Shown here: one piece after another, positions 17,906 to 26,288 of the stretch | How positions within the stretch are numbered: the first letter of the stretch is position 1 | Layout: the number at the start of each line of letters is the position of its first letter | NCBI RefSeq assembly: GCF_017874735.1 | Contig: NZ_JAGGLV010000005.1 | Coordinates: 248,001-312,000, forward strand | Direction of reading: 5' to 3' | DNA: 64,000 bases | Origin: Paenibacillus silagei | GTDB taxonomy: Bacteria > Bacillota > Bacilli > Paenibacillales > Paenibacillaceae | Position numbers and translations under genes: made by a program | Notes under the pieces: model-generated | What the model was told of the DNA's origin: nothing | Database searches by the model: none | Seen by the model: only the letters and a program-made list of their open reading frames with translations

Positions 17906-19054
17906 TTATTCCACAGAATCTGCTAATGATGTAATAGATGGATCTTCAACAAATGTGGTGATGTTATACAAAATCAGCATGTCGCGGATTTGCCGTTCTT
18001 CCATAAGCTTCAGTAGATCCCCATCATAATAACGGAGGTCTACCACATCAATTTCGCTGAAATGCGATGTTAAAAAAGGGATCAGACTGTTGGCATACGA
18101 ATCTTTAACAATAAGCAGTCTTCGCCCTTCCGTATGGCCGGTTGTTATACGGATCAAGCTATGATTCCCATTAAAAAAAACAGTGTATTTATCCTTCTTG
18201 GTGAGGTTTTCCATAATGTACATCGAATCCGCACTTTGCTGTTCGTCAACGTACTCCACGGAAACGGTCTCCGGTACCTTTGGATAATACAGCTGAATAG
18301 CATCCGGCTGGATGTGCCTGAACCCGCTTTTCGAATACAAAGAACCGTAGAACTGACCGGTGACCTCACGAATGTTGAAATCGTCTTCGTTCTTGGGGGT
18401 AAAACTCATGGATGCGCCCAGCTCCCGATAGGCTAGAAAAGCGCCTTTGGTCGTCCAGTGATGGTCAGTTTTGTAATAGAGCGGCTGCTCCTTGTTCGCC
18501 TCCAGCGCGGGGAAAGCATCGATATAGCGAATGTTCCCGAGGTCAGATTCCTTTATCTTATCCGAATAGACCCTCTCACCGCCCCCGGAAGCATAAGGCG
18601 GCAATTTATCCTCAAGTATGGAAGCTGCCGTCGGCACCAGCATCATATATTTGCGCAGACCAGGCGTAGCCTGATCAAAGGCTTGAATGGCTTTCACCTT
18701 GTCTTCCAGCTCTCCTTTTTCGGGAGGAGTAAATTTTTGAATCAGGTACCCGTCCTTGCCGATGTAAACCCCGTTGCTCTCTTTCCTTCCCAATCCCCGG
18801 TCCGCGTCAGATTTCAGTCCAATCCAAAAGTCCCTCTCCATAAACTGATCCGATAGATACGCTTCAAATTCAGAGGTAAACTTGCCTGATTCTAAGGCTT
18901 GAAGCGAGAATGCCGGGAGCTGCTGCAGCATCCGGTTCTCTGATTCGGACAATACCTTTCCCGGGGTCAGAATATTGACAACCAATACCGCCCCGGTAAA
19001 CATAAGTAGTACAATGGCGAGTGCGCGGTAATAGACTTGGTCGTATTTCTTCAA
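17906..19054 (-). CDS. DHHW-family (AlgX/AlgJ-like) exported protein
   Basis: The 382-residue protein has one N-terminal membrane anchor (about 8-30) and an extracytoplasmic SGNH-like domain. The signature is KTDHHWTTKGAFLAYRE near residue 200, with YIGKDGYLI upstream and LIVKDSYANSLIPFL downstream (Ser in KDSYA). Such proteins complete O-acetylation begun by an MBOAT partner by moving the acyl group to a glycan outside the cell. The TTG start has GAGGTGA 6 nt upstream. It lies 14 nt after the MBOAT gene. Confidence 0.88.
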   Translation of the reverse strand: MKKYDQVYYRALAIVLLMFTGAVLVVNILTPGKVLSESENRMLQQLPAFSLQALESGKFTSEFEAYLSDQFMERDFWIGLKSDADRGLGRKESNGVYIGKDGYLIQKFTPPEKGELEDKVKAIQAFDQATPGLRKYMMLVPTAASILEDKLPPYASGGGERVYSDKIKESDLGNIRYIDAFPALEANKEQPLYYKTDHHWTTKGAFLAYRELGASMSFTPKNEDDFNIREVTGQFYGSLYSKSGFRHIQPDAIQLYYPKVPETVSVEYVDEQQSADSMYIMENLTKKDKYTVFFNGNHSLIRITTGHTEGRRLLIVKDSYANSLIPFLTSHFSEIDVVDLRYYDGDLLKLMEERQIRDMLILYNITTFVEDPSITSLADSVE

Positions 19055-19068
19055 TCAAATCACCTCGA

Positions 19069-20475
19069 TCAAAAACGAAAGTATAAGAATGGATTGTACG
19101 TTGCATTGACCAGATAGGCTGTTGATGCCGCGATGAAGATGAAGTAGATGGCAAGCGCGGCAAGCGTGCCGGACCGGGCAAATCTGGTTCGGATACGGGC
19201 CAATGCTTTTCCGGGTAACGGCGTGGCACAAACCGTGAGGATCAGCAGCAGCAGGGCATTCCCCGACAGATCGTAGAGCGCCCGGTTGTCAGCGAATCCA
19301 TGTGTTCCGGCACCAAACATCGTTCCGATGAAGGTCAGGGCTGCGGGCAATTGTTCAAATTCGAAAAATACCCAGCCGATGATCACGATCATCAGGGTGT
19401 AGACATGGCTTACCAAGACAGGCAAGCGCTGAAGCTGTTTCAAGAGAATTAGCTTTTCAAGTGTGACAAAGAGACCGAAATATAAGCCCCAAATGATAAA
19501 ATTCCAGCTCGCTCCATGCCACAATCCGGTTATAAACCATACCACCGCCAAGTTTCGGAGCTGTTTCAGCTTACCCGCCCGGTTCCCGCCGAGGGGGATG
19601 TAGATATACTCACGGAACCAGGACCCGAGCGAGATATGCCACCTCCGCCAAAATTCCGTAATACTCTTGGAGATATAAGGATAGTTGAAGTTCTCCATAA
19701 ATTCGAACCCGATCATCTTACCTAAACCGCGTGCCATATCCGAATATCCGCTGAAATCGAAATAGAGTTGGAAGGTGAAGGCGATGATGCCGAGCCATGC
19801 GGACAGAACCGACAGCTCCGCCGCAGGCACCGCTTTACTGCTTGCCCACAGCACACCGATATTGTTGGCCAGCAGCACTTTTTTGGCAAGCCCTGTGATA
19901 AACAATTCCGCCCCTTCGCCAAAATGCTCCAACGTCACTTTGCGGTTAGCGAGCTGTCCTGCAATATCTTCATATTTAACAATCGGTCCCGCTACAAGCT
20001 GCGGAAACATCGTCACGTAGGCGCCGAAGGCGATCAGATTCTTCTGAACAGGCACCTTCCTGCGGTAAACATCGATGATGTAAGACATCGTCTGGAACGT
20101 GTAGAACGATATGCCCACCGGAAGCGGAAGCTCTGCTGCCTGCAAGTGCAGGTTAAATAGCGAATTGATATTATCGAACACGAAGCCCGCGTATTTATAG
20201 AAGCCAAGCATCCCCAGGCTGCCCATCATGGACAGAATCAGCACTCCGTGTGCAATCACTTTACGCTGCCTGTATCTGTCGATCAGGATCCCGTTCACAT
20301 AGTCAAATACTGCCGAGAAGATCATCAGGAAAATGTAGACGGGCTCTCCCCACGCATAGAAGATCAGACTTGCGGCAAGCAGAACAGCATTCCTAATTCT
20401 CATAGGCGAGATATAGTAGATTAGCAGGGTGACCGGCAGAAAGAGAAATACAAATATAAGGCTGCTAAACACCAT
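19069..20475 (-). CDS. MBOAT family O-acyltransferase (AlgI/DltB-like)
   Basis: This 468-residue polytopic membrane protein has the MBOAT core: FDFSGYSDMARGLGKMIGF, ITEFWRRWHISLGSWFREYI and the active-site His region FITGLWHGASWNFIIWGLYFG. It moves acyl groups (usually acetyl) from a cytoplasmic donor across the membrane to an exported acceptor. Its closest known models are alginate AlgI and teichoic-acid DltB, but no dlt genes are present. GGAGGTGA lies 6 nt before ATG. It sits between the SGNH lipoprotein and the DHHW gene, so the three are probably one acylation machine. Confidence 0.93.
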   Translation of the reverse strand: MVFSSLIFVFLFLPVTLLIYYISPMRIRNAVLLAASLIFYAWGEPVYIFLMIFSAVFDYVNGILIDRYRQRKVIAHGVLILSMMGSLGMLGFYKYAGFVFDNINSLFNLHLQAAELPLPVGISFYTFQTMSYIIDVYRRKVPVQKNLIAFGAYVTMFPQLVAGPIVKYEDIAGQLANRKVTLEHFGEGAELFITGLAKKVLLANNIGVLWASSKAVPAAELSVLSAWLGIIAFTFQLYFDFSGYSDMARGLGKMIGFEFMENFNYPYISKSITEFWRRWHISLGSWFREYIYIPLGGNRAGKLKQLRNLAVVWFITGLWHGASWNFIIWGLYFGLFVTLEKLILLKQLQRLPVLVSHVYTLMIVIIGWVFFEFEQLPAALTFIGTMFGAGTHGFADNRALYDLSGNALLLLILTVCATPLPGKALARIRTRFARSGTLAALAIYFIFIAASTAYLVNATYNPFLYFRF

Positions 20476-20495
20476 TCCCCGTCACCTCCAGAGCT

Positions 20496-21197
20496 TCACT
20501 TGGCTGCATGTTGTTTCACCCGGTCCTTCAGCAAACCGAGCATCCGTGTATAAAATTCCGGTTTAAAATGAATGCCGTCCGAGCTATACAAATGTTGGCC
20601 GTCAACAAAGATCGAAGATAAATCGGCAAATCCAACCTGCTGCTTGGCCGCCAGCTCTTGTAAGCCTTGGTTGTAATCGCTGATATTTTTGTAGCGTGGC
20701 TCCACTTGTTCAGCCTCCGGCGTGACCGGAGTAACCGGCAAAACCGTGATGGATGCCTTCGGAAGCTTCTCCTTGATGCTGCCGATCAATTCGGCGTAGA
20801 AGTTCAGTGAGTACTCCTTGGGGTTATCGGTAATCTGAGGCGGCAAGAGAATATCGTCAGATCCCAGCATGATAAATAAATGTTGCGGACTCCGCTCTGC
20901 CAGCTTATCGACATCTCCACTCATCAGAGACAGCTCGGTAGTCTTTCCGGCACCTGCCACTACATTGAACTCGTCCAGAATGTCATGGTAGGATAGCGCC
21001 TCTGTAATCGAATCTCCCAGAAATACGCTGTTCTTAAATATCGTTTTGTAGGAAGTCTGGTCTGACTTCTCTAAGTGAGCTGTTTCATTGGCTTGCGGCT
21101 GAGATGTTACGTCTTGCGGAGCTTGCCCATTCCCACAGGCTGCCAAAGTAAGCGCCGTACCGCCAATAACCAGCGACAGGATGATTTTTTTAAACAT
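20496..21197 (-). CDS. SGNH/GDSL hydrolase lipoprotein
   Basis: The 233-residue lipoprotein starts MFKKIILS with lipobox LAAC (Cys21) and carries an SGNH hydrolase fold: block I VFLGDSITEAL (Ser nucleophile), block III FIMLGSDDILL, and the C-terminal D-x-x-H motif DGIHFKPEFY. ATG 21197 is 9 nt from AGAGG; ATG 21203 is closer. The reading frame extends further upstream but without a ribosome site. It is the first gene of the acylation operon and may deacylate or transfer acyl groups on the same glycan. Confidence 0.88.
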   Translation of the reverse strand: MFKKIILSLVIGGTALTLAACGNGQAPQDVTSQPQANETAHLEKSDQTSYKTIFKNSVFLGDSITEALSYHDILDEFNVVAGAGKTTELSLMSGDVDKLAERSPQHLFIMLGSDDILLPPQITDNPKEYSLNFYAELIGSIKEKLPKASITVLPVTPVTPEAEQVEPRYKNISDYNQGLQELAAKQQVGFADLSSIFVDGQHLYSSDGIHFKPEFYTRMLGLLKDRVKQHAAK

Positions 21198-21332
21198 GAA
21201 CATCGACCTCTCTTTATTTAGAATTAGGTATAGATAGCAGTGCTCTTGCCCCCTCTCTGAAAGAAAGATTAACAGGGAGAGATGCAGAACAAGTGCAGAG
21301 CAAATCAATGCCATATCAAAAAATAAAAAAAG

Positions 21333-21358
21333 AAAAAGCGCAGAACCAAGGTCTGCAC
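21333..21358 (-). terminator. Rho-independent terminator of the two-component operon
   Basis: On the minus strand, GTGCAGA-CCTTGG-TTCTGCGC is followed by TTTTTC, 14 nt after the kinase stop. Confidence 0.8.
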
Positions 21359-21372
21359 TTTCTTCCGTATTG

Positions 21373-23190
21373 CTACGCCTTTTTATTCAATTGAAAATAA
21401 AACATCACTCCATCGGAGGTATTGTTCACACCGTAAGGTACACCATGCATCTCCAATATTTTCTTGGATATGGCTAGACCCAGCCCCGTCCCGCCGGTTG
21501 ACCGGTGACGGGAGGTTTCACCGCGGTAGAAACGGTCCCAAATTTTCTGAAGCTGCTCGTCCGGGATATAGGCACCTTTATTTTCGATACAAATTTGAAT
21601 GGTGTCCCTCTCCTCCACAGTGGTTACGGAAATAGATTCCTGCTCCGGCGTATACGAAATCGCGTTGGTAAGGAAATTGACAATGACCTGCTCTATACGA
21701 CGCTCGTTCCCCTCGACTTGGGCTGGTATAAGTGAAGTGTGGAGAAGCAACTGCTTGGCCGCAAAATCCGGCGCTAATTTAGTGCATACCCGGTTGATGA
21801 CAACATCGATATAGAATGAACCGGTGTCCATTTTATACGTACCCGATTCATATTTGGCCAATTCCAGCATATCGTCAATCAGCACATTCATCCGGCCGAC
21901 CTCGTCTTCCATTGCCGCAAAATAATGCTCCCGCTTATGGCTGGCAACCCCGTCATTCAAAATGGCAAGGCAGCTCTGAATCACGCTTAACGGAGTCTTC
22001 AGCTCATGCGATACGCCGGCTATAAATTCTTTTCGCGTATGCTCCAGTTGCTTTTCTTTCTCAATATCCTGTTCAAGCTGGAGAATATGGGCGTGCAGGC
22101 GCTCGGAAAGCTCGTTAATGTTGCCCGACAAGTCTCCGATTTCATCCTTCGTGGTGACGGGAATTTTCTCCGAAAAATCGAGGTTTGCCATTTGCCGGGT
22201 GGTACGGCTGATACGCAGCAAAGGGCGGGCAATCTGGCGGGAGTAGTAAAACGATGCCAGCAGCACAAGCAGCAAGGCCGCAATAATGATATACACATAG
22301 TAGTCGTTGATGATCCCTGCGGCTTCATTAACCGGCTGCAGCGATGTCATCGCGAACAGGTATGCCGGATTTCCGTAGCGGTCCCGGGTACGGTCCACGA
22401 TAATTTTGTAGTTCACGTGATTTTCTTCAACATCTATAACCTGTTTAGCGTTCGCGGCATCCTTCAAGTCACCGTATAATAGATCCGCCTGAAAAGCTTT
22501 GATGCGGTCCAGAAACAGGTGATTGGTGTAACGCGAGACCCCAGCCCCTTCCGGCACCCGGACTTTCGTAATCGTTCCTGTGACGAGAAAGGTGGAATAT
22601 TGCTCACGATATTGGACCGCACCTAATCGGCCCAGTACCTCGTACTCTTTGCTCACCATCTGATGATTCTCCAGTCGGCTCTCATCTCTCAGATTGGCAC
22701 GGTTCCTTCCCATCCGCTGGATCACTGGCTGATTGTTGATGATTAAGCCTTCCATGGCGATCATTCCCCCCTCTTCAATCCAGGGAGTGAGGAATGTTTG
22801 ATTGCTGCTGAAGTCCTCTATGTTAATATAACTGTACAGAGGGATGGTTATCGTTGTATCAGCAAGCGCCGGTTCGTCCGAATGATCCAGCTTAATGTCC
22901 ATGAAGAAATCGCCGGCAACCTTTATATTTCCGCGGGAGTCCAAAGCCGTGATCCAGGTGTTATGCTTTTGAAAAAAGTCTTGCTCCAGCTTGGCCATCT
23001 CCTGCGTGTTCGAGGCGTGCTTCAGATAATCTTGTTCATAAGCCTGAAGCGCAGCGTTAAGGTCCTTTATTTTCTGATGAACGTAGAACTGTTTAAAAAA
23101 TACGGTCTGCAAGATGAAAATAACGGCGATCAGGAACAGGCACAATCCTGCTGTCAGCAGGAACAGTTTAAGCACAATCCCCTTTTTCAT
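21373..23190 (-). CDS. Membrane sensor histidine kinase
   Basis: This 605-residue kinase has two membrane helices (about 8-30 and 295-315) flanking a long extracellular sensor region of about 260 residues. A HAMP domain (about 315-370) and HisKA follow, with phospho-acceptor H395 in GVSHELKTPLSVIQ. The HATPase domain has ENKG, DRFYRGE and GTGLGLAISKKI motifs. It overlaps the response regulator gene by 4 bp (ATGA). The ligand is unknown; its place next to the O-acylation operon and the VanZ-like gene suggests a cell-envelope signal. Confidence 0.93.
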   Translation of the reverse strand: MKKGIVLKLFLLTAGLCLFLIAVIFILQTVFFKQFYVHQKIKDLNAALQAYEQDYLKHASNTQEMAKLEQDFFQKHNTWITALDSRGNIKVAGDFFMDIKLDHSDEPALADTTITIPLYSYINIEDFSSNQTFLTPWIEEGGMIAMEGLIINNQPVIQRMGRNRANLRDESRLENHQMVSKEYEVLGRLGAVQYREQYSTFLVTGTITKVRVPEGAGVSRYTNHLFLDRIKAFQADLLYGDLKDAANAKQVIDVEENHVNYKIIVDRTRDRYGNPAYLFAMTSLQPVNEAAGIINDYYVYIIIAALLLVLLASFYYSRQIARPLLRISRTTRQMANLDFSEKIPVTTKDEIGDLSGNINELSERLHAHILQLEQDIEKEKQLEHTRKEFIAGVSHELKTPLSVIQSCLAILNDGVASHKREHYFAAMEDEVGRMNVLIDDMLELAKYESGTYKMDTGSFYIDVVINRVCTKLAPDFAAKQLLLHTSLIPAQVEGNERRIEQVIVNFLTNAISYTPEQESISVTTVEERDTIQICIENKGAYIPDEQLQKIWDRFYRGETSRHRSTGGTGLGLAISKKILEMHGVPYGVNNTSDGVMFYFQLNKKA

Positions 23191-23864
23191 AGCTCTTCCT
23201 CAAATTTATATCCTGAACGCACAACCGTCACAATCTGCTTGGCATGCTCCCCCAGCTTGGAACGCAAATTGCGGATATGACTGTTAACCGTACGATCATC
23301 GCCCGCGAAATCATATCCCCAAATTTTCGTAATCAGCTGCTCTCTGCTGATAATGATCCCTTTGTTTTGCAGCAGATAGGCTAATATTTCGAATTCCGTA
23401 TGCGTTAGATCAGAACTTGTGCCGTCAACCGAAACGGTCCGGGATGGAAAATGGATTGAAATGCCTCCGCCGGACACCGTGTCGCTTTCATGCTCATGCG
23501 TATGCCTGCTCTCGAGCAGCCGCTTGGCCCGTGCCAACAGAATGAGCGGGCGGTAAGGCTTGGTCACGTAGTCGTCAGCGCCAAGCTCGAACCCCAGCAA
23601 TGTATCGTCCTCATCCGAACGGGCCGTCAATATGATAATCGGCACATTCGACGTCTTGCGGATTCGCCTGCATACGGACCATCCATCCAATTCCGGCAAC
23701 ATGATGTCCAGCAAAATCAAGTCCACCTCATGCTCCTGAAATAACGAGACCGCCTGCTTTCCGTCAATGGCTTCAATCACGCGATATCCCTCTTCCAGCA
23801 GATAATCCTTCATGATTTCACGTAAAATATCTTCATCTTCCACAATCAATATTGTTTTTGACAT
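23187..23864 (-). CDS. OmpR-family response regulator
   Basis: This 225-residue regulator has a receiver domain with acidic pocket ED (10-11), phospho-acceptor D53 in LILLDIMLPELDG and K in YVTKPY. A winged-helix DNA-binding domain with LTHTEFEILAYLLQNKG and TVNSHIRNLRSKLG follows. GGGTGAGG stands 7 nt before ATG. It is the first gene of the two-gene operon with the kinase. Its target genes are not known; the neighbouring acylation operon is a candidate, but no repeated operator was recognised. Confidence 0.94.
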   Translation of the reverse strand: MSKTILIVEDEDILREIMKDYLLEEGYRVIEAIDGKQAVSLFQEHEVDLILLDIMLPELDGWSVCRRIRKTSNVPIIILTARSDEDDTLLGFELGADDYVTKPYRPLILLARAKRLLESRHTHEHESDTVSGGGISIHFPSRTVSVDGTSSDLTHTEFEILAYLLQNKGIIISREQLITKIWGYDFAGDDRTVNSHIRNLRSKLGEHAKQIVTVVRSGYKFEEEL

Positions 23865-24000
23865 ATGATAACCTCACCCTTTTTTGTAGAACCAGGAACA
23901 TAAAACGCATAGAACTACCAAAGTATACAATAAGGTTACCCTATACAGATAAAGATCATATGCAGATGAACTGCAGATCAAATAAAAAGACAGCGAGATA

Positions 24001-24035
24001 AAAAAAAGATCCTCCCCAAGTTTCTTGAGAAGGAC
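24001..24035 (-). terminator. Rho-independent terminator of cymR
   Basis: On the minus strand GTCCTTCTCAAG-AAA-CTTGGGGAGGATC is followed by seven T. It lies 15 nt after the cymR stop. Confidence 0.8.
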
Positions 24036-24050
24036 GATTTAAAGACATTT

Positions 24051-24470
24051 TTATATATAGAACATATAATTATCCGCCTGGCTCTCTTCCTTGAAGTTGA
24101 TCAGGTCGGATAAGGTGGTGGAGTCGAGCACATCGGCGATGCTGTCGCGGATGCGCAGCCAGAGGTCGCGCTTGGCCGGGTCGTCTTCTTCGGTGAAGTC
24201 TACCGGGGAGATCGGGCCTTCCAGGACGCGGATGATATCTCCGGCGGTAATGGTGTTGGTCTCGCGGGACAGAATATAACCGCCGTAAGCTCCGCGGATG
24301 CTCTTCACCAGGCCTGCATTGCGCAGCGGGGCGATGAGCTGCTCCAGGTAATGCTCGGAGAGTCCGTTTTTCTCGGCGATGCTCTTAAGTGATGTAGGCC
24401 CCTCGCCGAATTTCAGGGCAAGCTCCATCATAATGGTTAATCCGTAACGTCCTTTGGTTGAGATTTTCAA
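24051..24470 (-). CDS. cymR: Rrf2-family regulator CymR (cysteine metabolism repressor)
   Basis: The 139-residue Rrf2 winged-helix protein starts MKISTKGRYGLTIMMELA and contains LSEHYLEQLIAPLRNAGLV and SIRGAYGGYILSRE. It has no Cys, so it lacks the Fe-S ligands of IscR and NsrR and fits CymR, which instead works with cysteine synthase CysK to repress sulfur genes. The TTG start has GAGGTG 5 nt upstream. It is divergent from mnmA, whereas in B. subtilis cymR is followed by the desulfurase gene and mnmA on the same strand. Confidence 0.87.
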   Translation of the reverse strand: MKISTKGRYGLTIMMELALKFGEGPTSLKSIAEKNGLSEHYLEQLIAPLRNAGLVKSIRGAYGGYILSRETNTITAGDIIRVLEGPISPVDFTEEDDPAKRDLWLRIRDSIADVLDSTTLSDLINFKEESQADNYMFYI

Positions 24471-24677
24471 AGGGGCACCTCTTTCGGTTTAGTTGCATAT
24501 CAATGTATTCCGATGTCTGCTCTCAGCTTATGTTATCATATCTATGGACACATTTGAAACAGCAAACGGCAATAATTCACGATTTTGTTCTCCACTGGTG
24601 GACAAATTGTCAATTTCGGACCGTTTTTCGCTATATTTCATAGCAGTAGTGTCCTCGTTTGGGGTAGACAGGTATGT

Positions 24678-24683
24678 TATAAT
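24678..24683 (+). promoter_or_regulatory. Probable -10 box of mnmA
   Basis: A perfect TATAAT lies 64 nt before the chosen mnmA start in the cymR-mnmA divergent gap. No good -35 is visible at 16-18 nt; GACAGGTATGT stands just upstream. Confidence 0.5.
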
Positions 24684-24692
24684 ACACAATGA

Positions 24693-25868
<1,176 letters not shown>

Positions 25869-25939
25869 TTGCACCCCAGCCAGAGTTCCCCCTACTAAAG
25901 AAAAACTTTCTAACGGTTGAACAGTGCTGGTGCTGAGCC

Positions 25940-26170
25940 CATTGTGTTCGGTTTTCCGACTACATTTGGCCCATGCGCCTTCGCCCAGCATATTGTGTTC
26001 GGTTTTCCGACTACATTTGGCCCATGCGCCTTCGCCCAGCCCATTGTGTTCGGTTTTCCGACTACATTTGGCCCACGCGCCTTCGCCCAGCCCATTGTGT
26101 TCGGTTTTCCGACTACATTTGGCCCATGCGCCTTCGCCCAGCACATTGTGTTCGGTTTTTCGATTACATG
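25940..26170. repeat. Hairpin tandem array C (51 bp period, 5 units)
   Basis: Units start at 25943, 25994, 26045, 26096 and 26147. The stem is TGTGTTCGG/CCGACTACA (one mismatch, one G-T wobble) with a TTTT loop, and the spacer is TTTGGCCCATGCGCCTTCGC. The fifth unit ends TTTTTCGATTACATG, which carries the right arm of array A. It lies in the 3' gap between convergent mnmA and GH48 genes. The remaining bases to 26288 hold a terminator and nothing else clear. Confidence 0.95.
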
Positions 26171-26185
26171 TTTCTTATTTCGTTC

Positions 26186-26230
26186 AAAAAAGAACCTTCA
26201 ACACCACAGCGCGTGGAGTTGAAGGTTCTT
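26186..26230 (-). terminator. Rho-independent terminator of the GH9-GH48 operon
   Basis: The arms AGAACCTTCAAC and GTTGAAGGTTCT (12 bp perfect stem) are followed on the minus strand by six T, 59 nt after the GH48 stop. Confidence 0.88.
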
Positions 26231-26288
26231 CGTCATTGATGGGTCAGGACACGGAGTCACGCCGGGGCTGACTCACAAGGCTTCAGCC

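Noticed and set aside
9263..24050. Prophage or transposon as source of the accessory stretch
   Set aside because: No integrase, transposase, phage structural gene or tRNA attachment site is visible.
25940..26170. Possible CRISPR array
   Set aside because: The whole 51 bp unit repeats, so there are no unique spacers, and no cas genes are near.
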